DNA of 6,966 nucleotides from Bacteroidota bacterium (lineage in GTDB: Bacteria; Bacteroidota; Bacteroidia; NS11-12g; UBA955): NCBI GenBank assembly GCA_018969565.1, contig JAGWYC010000107.1:1-6966 (forward strand), read 5' to 3'. The stretch's first letter is position 1; each line of letters opens with the position of its first letter. Shown one piece after another: positions 6,335 to 6,966 of the stretch. The position numbers and the translations under genes were made by a program. Below the pieces are notes generated by a model, which worked only from the letters and a program-made list of their open reading frames with translations, had not been told where the DNA came from and did no database searches.

Positions 6335-6735
6335 AGGTAGTAAAGCACCTTTCCGTTCTTATTGAACAGATACATCTTGTTCTTCTTCACACCATACGAG
6401 GTGATTTGCCTCAGGTCTCCGGCAATCAGGCTGTCATTGGGTCCACAGGCGTTCAGGCTGTATTTTACTTTTGGAATATACAGTTTGCGCACGCCCGGAA
6501 CGGAATATTTGGCAAAGAGTACATTGCAACCGGTATTGCCGCGCAGCGTTGAATCTACGGGGTTGAAAACCAGATAAGGCTTTCCTGCACTGAGCACAGG
6601 CATCACAATGGGTTTTCCGTTATATTTTTCAATATACCAGATAGTGGGCACAGGCGTGGCGTTGATAACTTCGGAATAGGAGTTACATGAAGCCAAAGCA
6701 AGAACAAACAAACCAAGAGCCAGAAATTGTTTCAT
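6316..6735 (-). CDS. Small META/HslJ-like lipoprotein
   Basis: This 139-residue protein begins with a short basic N-terminus, a hydrophobic stretch (4-15) and the lipobox LASC with Cys17, so it is predicted to be a lipidated envelope protein cut before C17. No acidic surface-export signal (as in SusD-like lipoproteins) follows the cysteine. The mature part resembles the META domain (DUF306/HslJ-like): IWYIEKYNGKPI (32-43) is the tryptophan strand followed by the conserved glycine. PYLVFNP (53-59), LRGNTGCNVLFAKY (64-77, with the hallmark GCN at 69-71), YSLNACGP (92-99, the second conserved cysteine) and a final strand pair MYLFNKNGKVLYYLE complete the pattern. META proteins are small beta-rich envelope domains without a catalytic role; E. 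coli HslJ is linked to novobiocin resistance and heat shock. It lies 81 bp downstream of infB on the same strand and converges with manC. The fold assignment is moderate and the cellular role is unknown. Confidence 0.8.
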   Translation of the reverse strand: MKQFLALGLFVLALASCNSYSEVINATPVPTIWYIEKYNGKPIVMPVLSAGKPYLVFNPVDSTLRGNTGCNVLFAKYSVPGVRKLYIPKVKYSLNACGPNDSLIAGDLRQITSYGVKKNKMYLFNKNGKVLYYLEASRD

Positions 6736-6816
6736 CGTGTGGGCAATTTAGTCAATTTCCCGTTAATTGGATTTTAAGGAGCAATTGGTTTCTGATAAAA
6801 CGCTAAAGTCAGTGCT
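6736..6816 (-). other. infB-lipoprotein intergenic gap with short repeats
   Basis: This 81-bp AT-rich spacer separates the infB stop from the lipoprotein start. Right after infB, TAAAG/CTTTA (6815-6819 and 6804-6808 on the + strand) can pair with a 6-base loop, followed in transcription order by GCGTTTTA; it is a very weak terminator candidate. Nearer the lipoprotein gene, CAATTT occurs twice (6744-6749 and 6753-6758), and AATTGG, its near inverted form, occurs twice (6765-6770 and 6783-6788). These could mark a promoter or operator for the lipoprotein gene, but AT-rich chance is just as likely. No clear -7/-33 pair is seen. Confidence 0.25.
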
Positions 6817-6966
6817 TTAATCCAGCTTGCGCTTCACCTGCTCGAGCTTATATACTTCCAGATAATCACCTACTTCAATATCATTGAAATGATTTACCTG
6901 CAAGCCGCATTCGTATCCTTTCAGCACTTCCTTCACATCGTCTTTGAAACGTTTCAATGAAGAAAG
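6817..6966 (-). CDS. infB: Translation initiation factor IF-2, C-terminal end (truncated by window edge)
   Basis: Reading leftward from the window edge, the frame gives 49 residues ending at a TAA (6817-6819). They match the end of IF-2 domain IV (C2), the part that binds the formyl-methionyl end of initiator tRNA on the ribosome. The recognisable run is SSLKRFKDDVKEVLKGYECG near the start of the fragment, then NHFNDIEVGDYLEVYKLEQV and a terminal KRKLD. The pattern SLKRFKDDVKEV..GYECG......FNDI..GD..E is highly conserved in bacterial IF-2. The GTPase domain and the long N-terminal region lie beyond the right edge. The fragment is too short for a routine ORF length cut-off and is easily overlooked. 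Identity rests on one conserved segment, but that segment is distinctive. Confidence 0.92.
   Translation of the reverse strand, partial: LSSLKRFKDDVKEVLKGYECGLQVNHFNDIEVGDYLEVYKLEQVKRKLD

Noticed and set aside
6804..6819. Intrinsic terminator after infB
   Set aside because: The stem is only 5 A/T-rich pairs and the following T-run is four bases; it is noted in the spacer entry but not called as a terminator.
1..6966. Mobile element, CRISPR array, defence or toxin-antitoxin module
   Set aside because: No transposase, integrase, spaced direct repeats, or paired small genes are visible; RecQ alone in this setting is a housekeeping helicase and not evidence of a defence system.

Overview
The window looks like ordinary chromosome from a Bacteroidota bacterium, most likely of the Chitinophagales/Sphingobacteriales type. 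G+C is around half by eye. Three things support this: a long (733-residue) RecQ with a C-terminal extension after HRDC, an ECF sigma factor of the Bacteroidetes-expanded type, and the scarcity of strong Shine-Dalgarno sequences. The taxonomic placement comes from protein style only and was not searched.

Layout from left to right. (1) A truncated RmlD-like sugar-nucleotide reductase (1-768, +) overlaps a RimJ/RimL-type GNAT acetyltransferase (765-1328, +) by an ATGA junction. (2) On the opposite strand, recQ (1930-4131, -) is followed 27 bp later by an ECF sigma factor (1333-1902, -). The sigma gene meets the GNAT gene tail to tail with 4 bp between stop codons. (3) Divergent from recQ, across an 85-bp AT-rich gap with a short inverted repeat, lies kdsD (4217-5194, +; arabinose-5-phosphate isomerase). 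It is followed almost at once by a mannose-1-phosphate guanylyltransferase (5205-6290, +). (4) A stem-loop sits at the convergent junction with a small META-domain-like lipoprotein gene (6316-6735, -). Upstream of that gene, at the right edge, is the last 49 codons of infB (6817-6966, -), encoding translation initiation factor IF-2.

The common theme is cell-surface carbohydrate precursors. KdsD makes arabinose-5-phosphate for Kdo (the LPS inner core), the guanylyltransferase makes GDP-mannose, and the RmlD-like enzyme probably reduces a nucleotide-activated or related keto-sugar. recQ (DNA repair) and infB (translation) are housekeeping genes. The ECF sigma factor is the only evident regulator, and it has no anti-sigma gene beside it in this window.

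I found no mobile element, CRISPR array, tRNA/rRNA, toxin-antitoxin or defence module, and no intergenic stretch over 100 bp. No undescribed system is evident. The most check-worthy points are the recQ-ECF sigma arrangement (same frame, one TGA apart, GTG start, no neighbouring anti-sigma) and the GNAT gene coupled to a sugar reductase.
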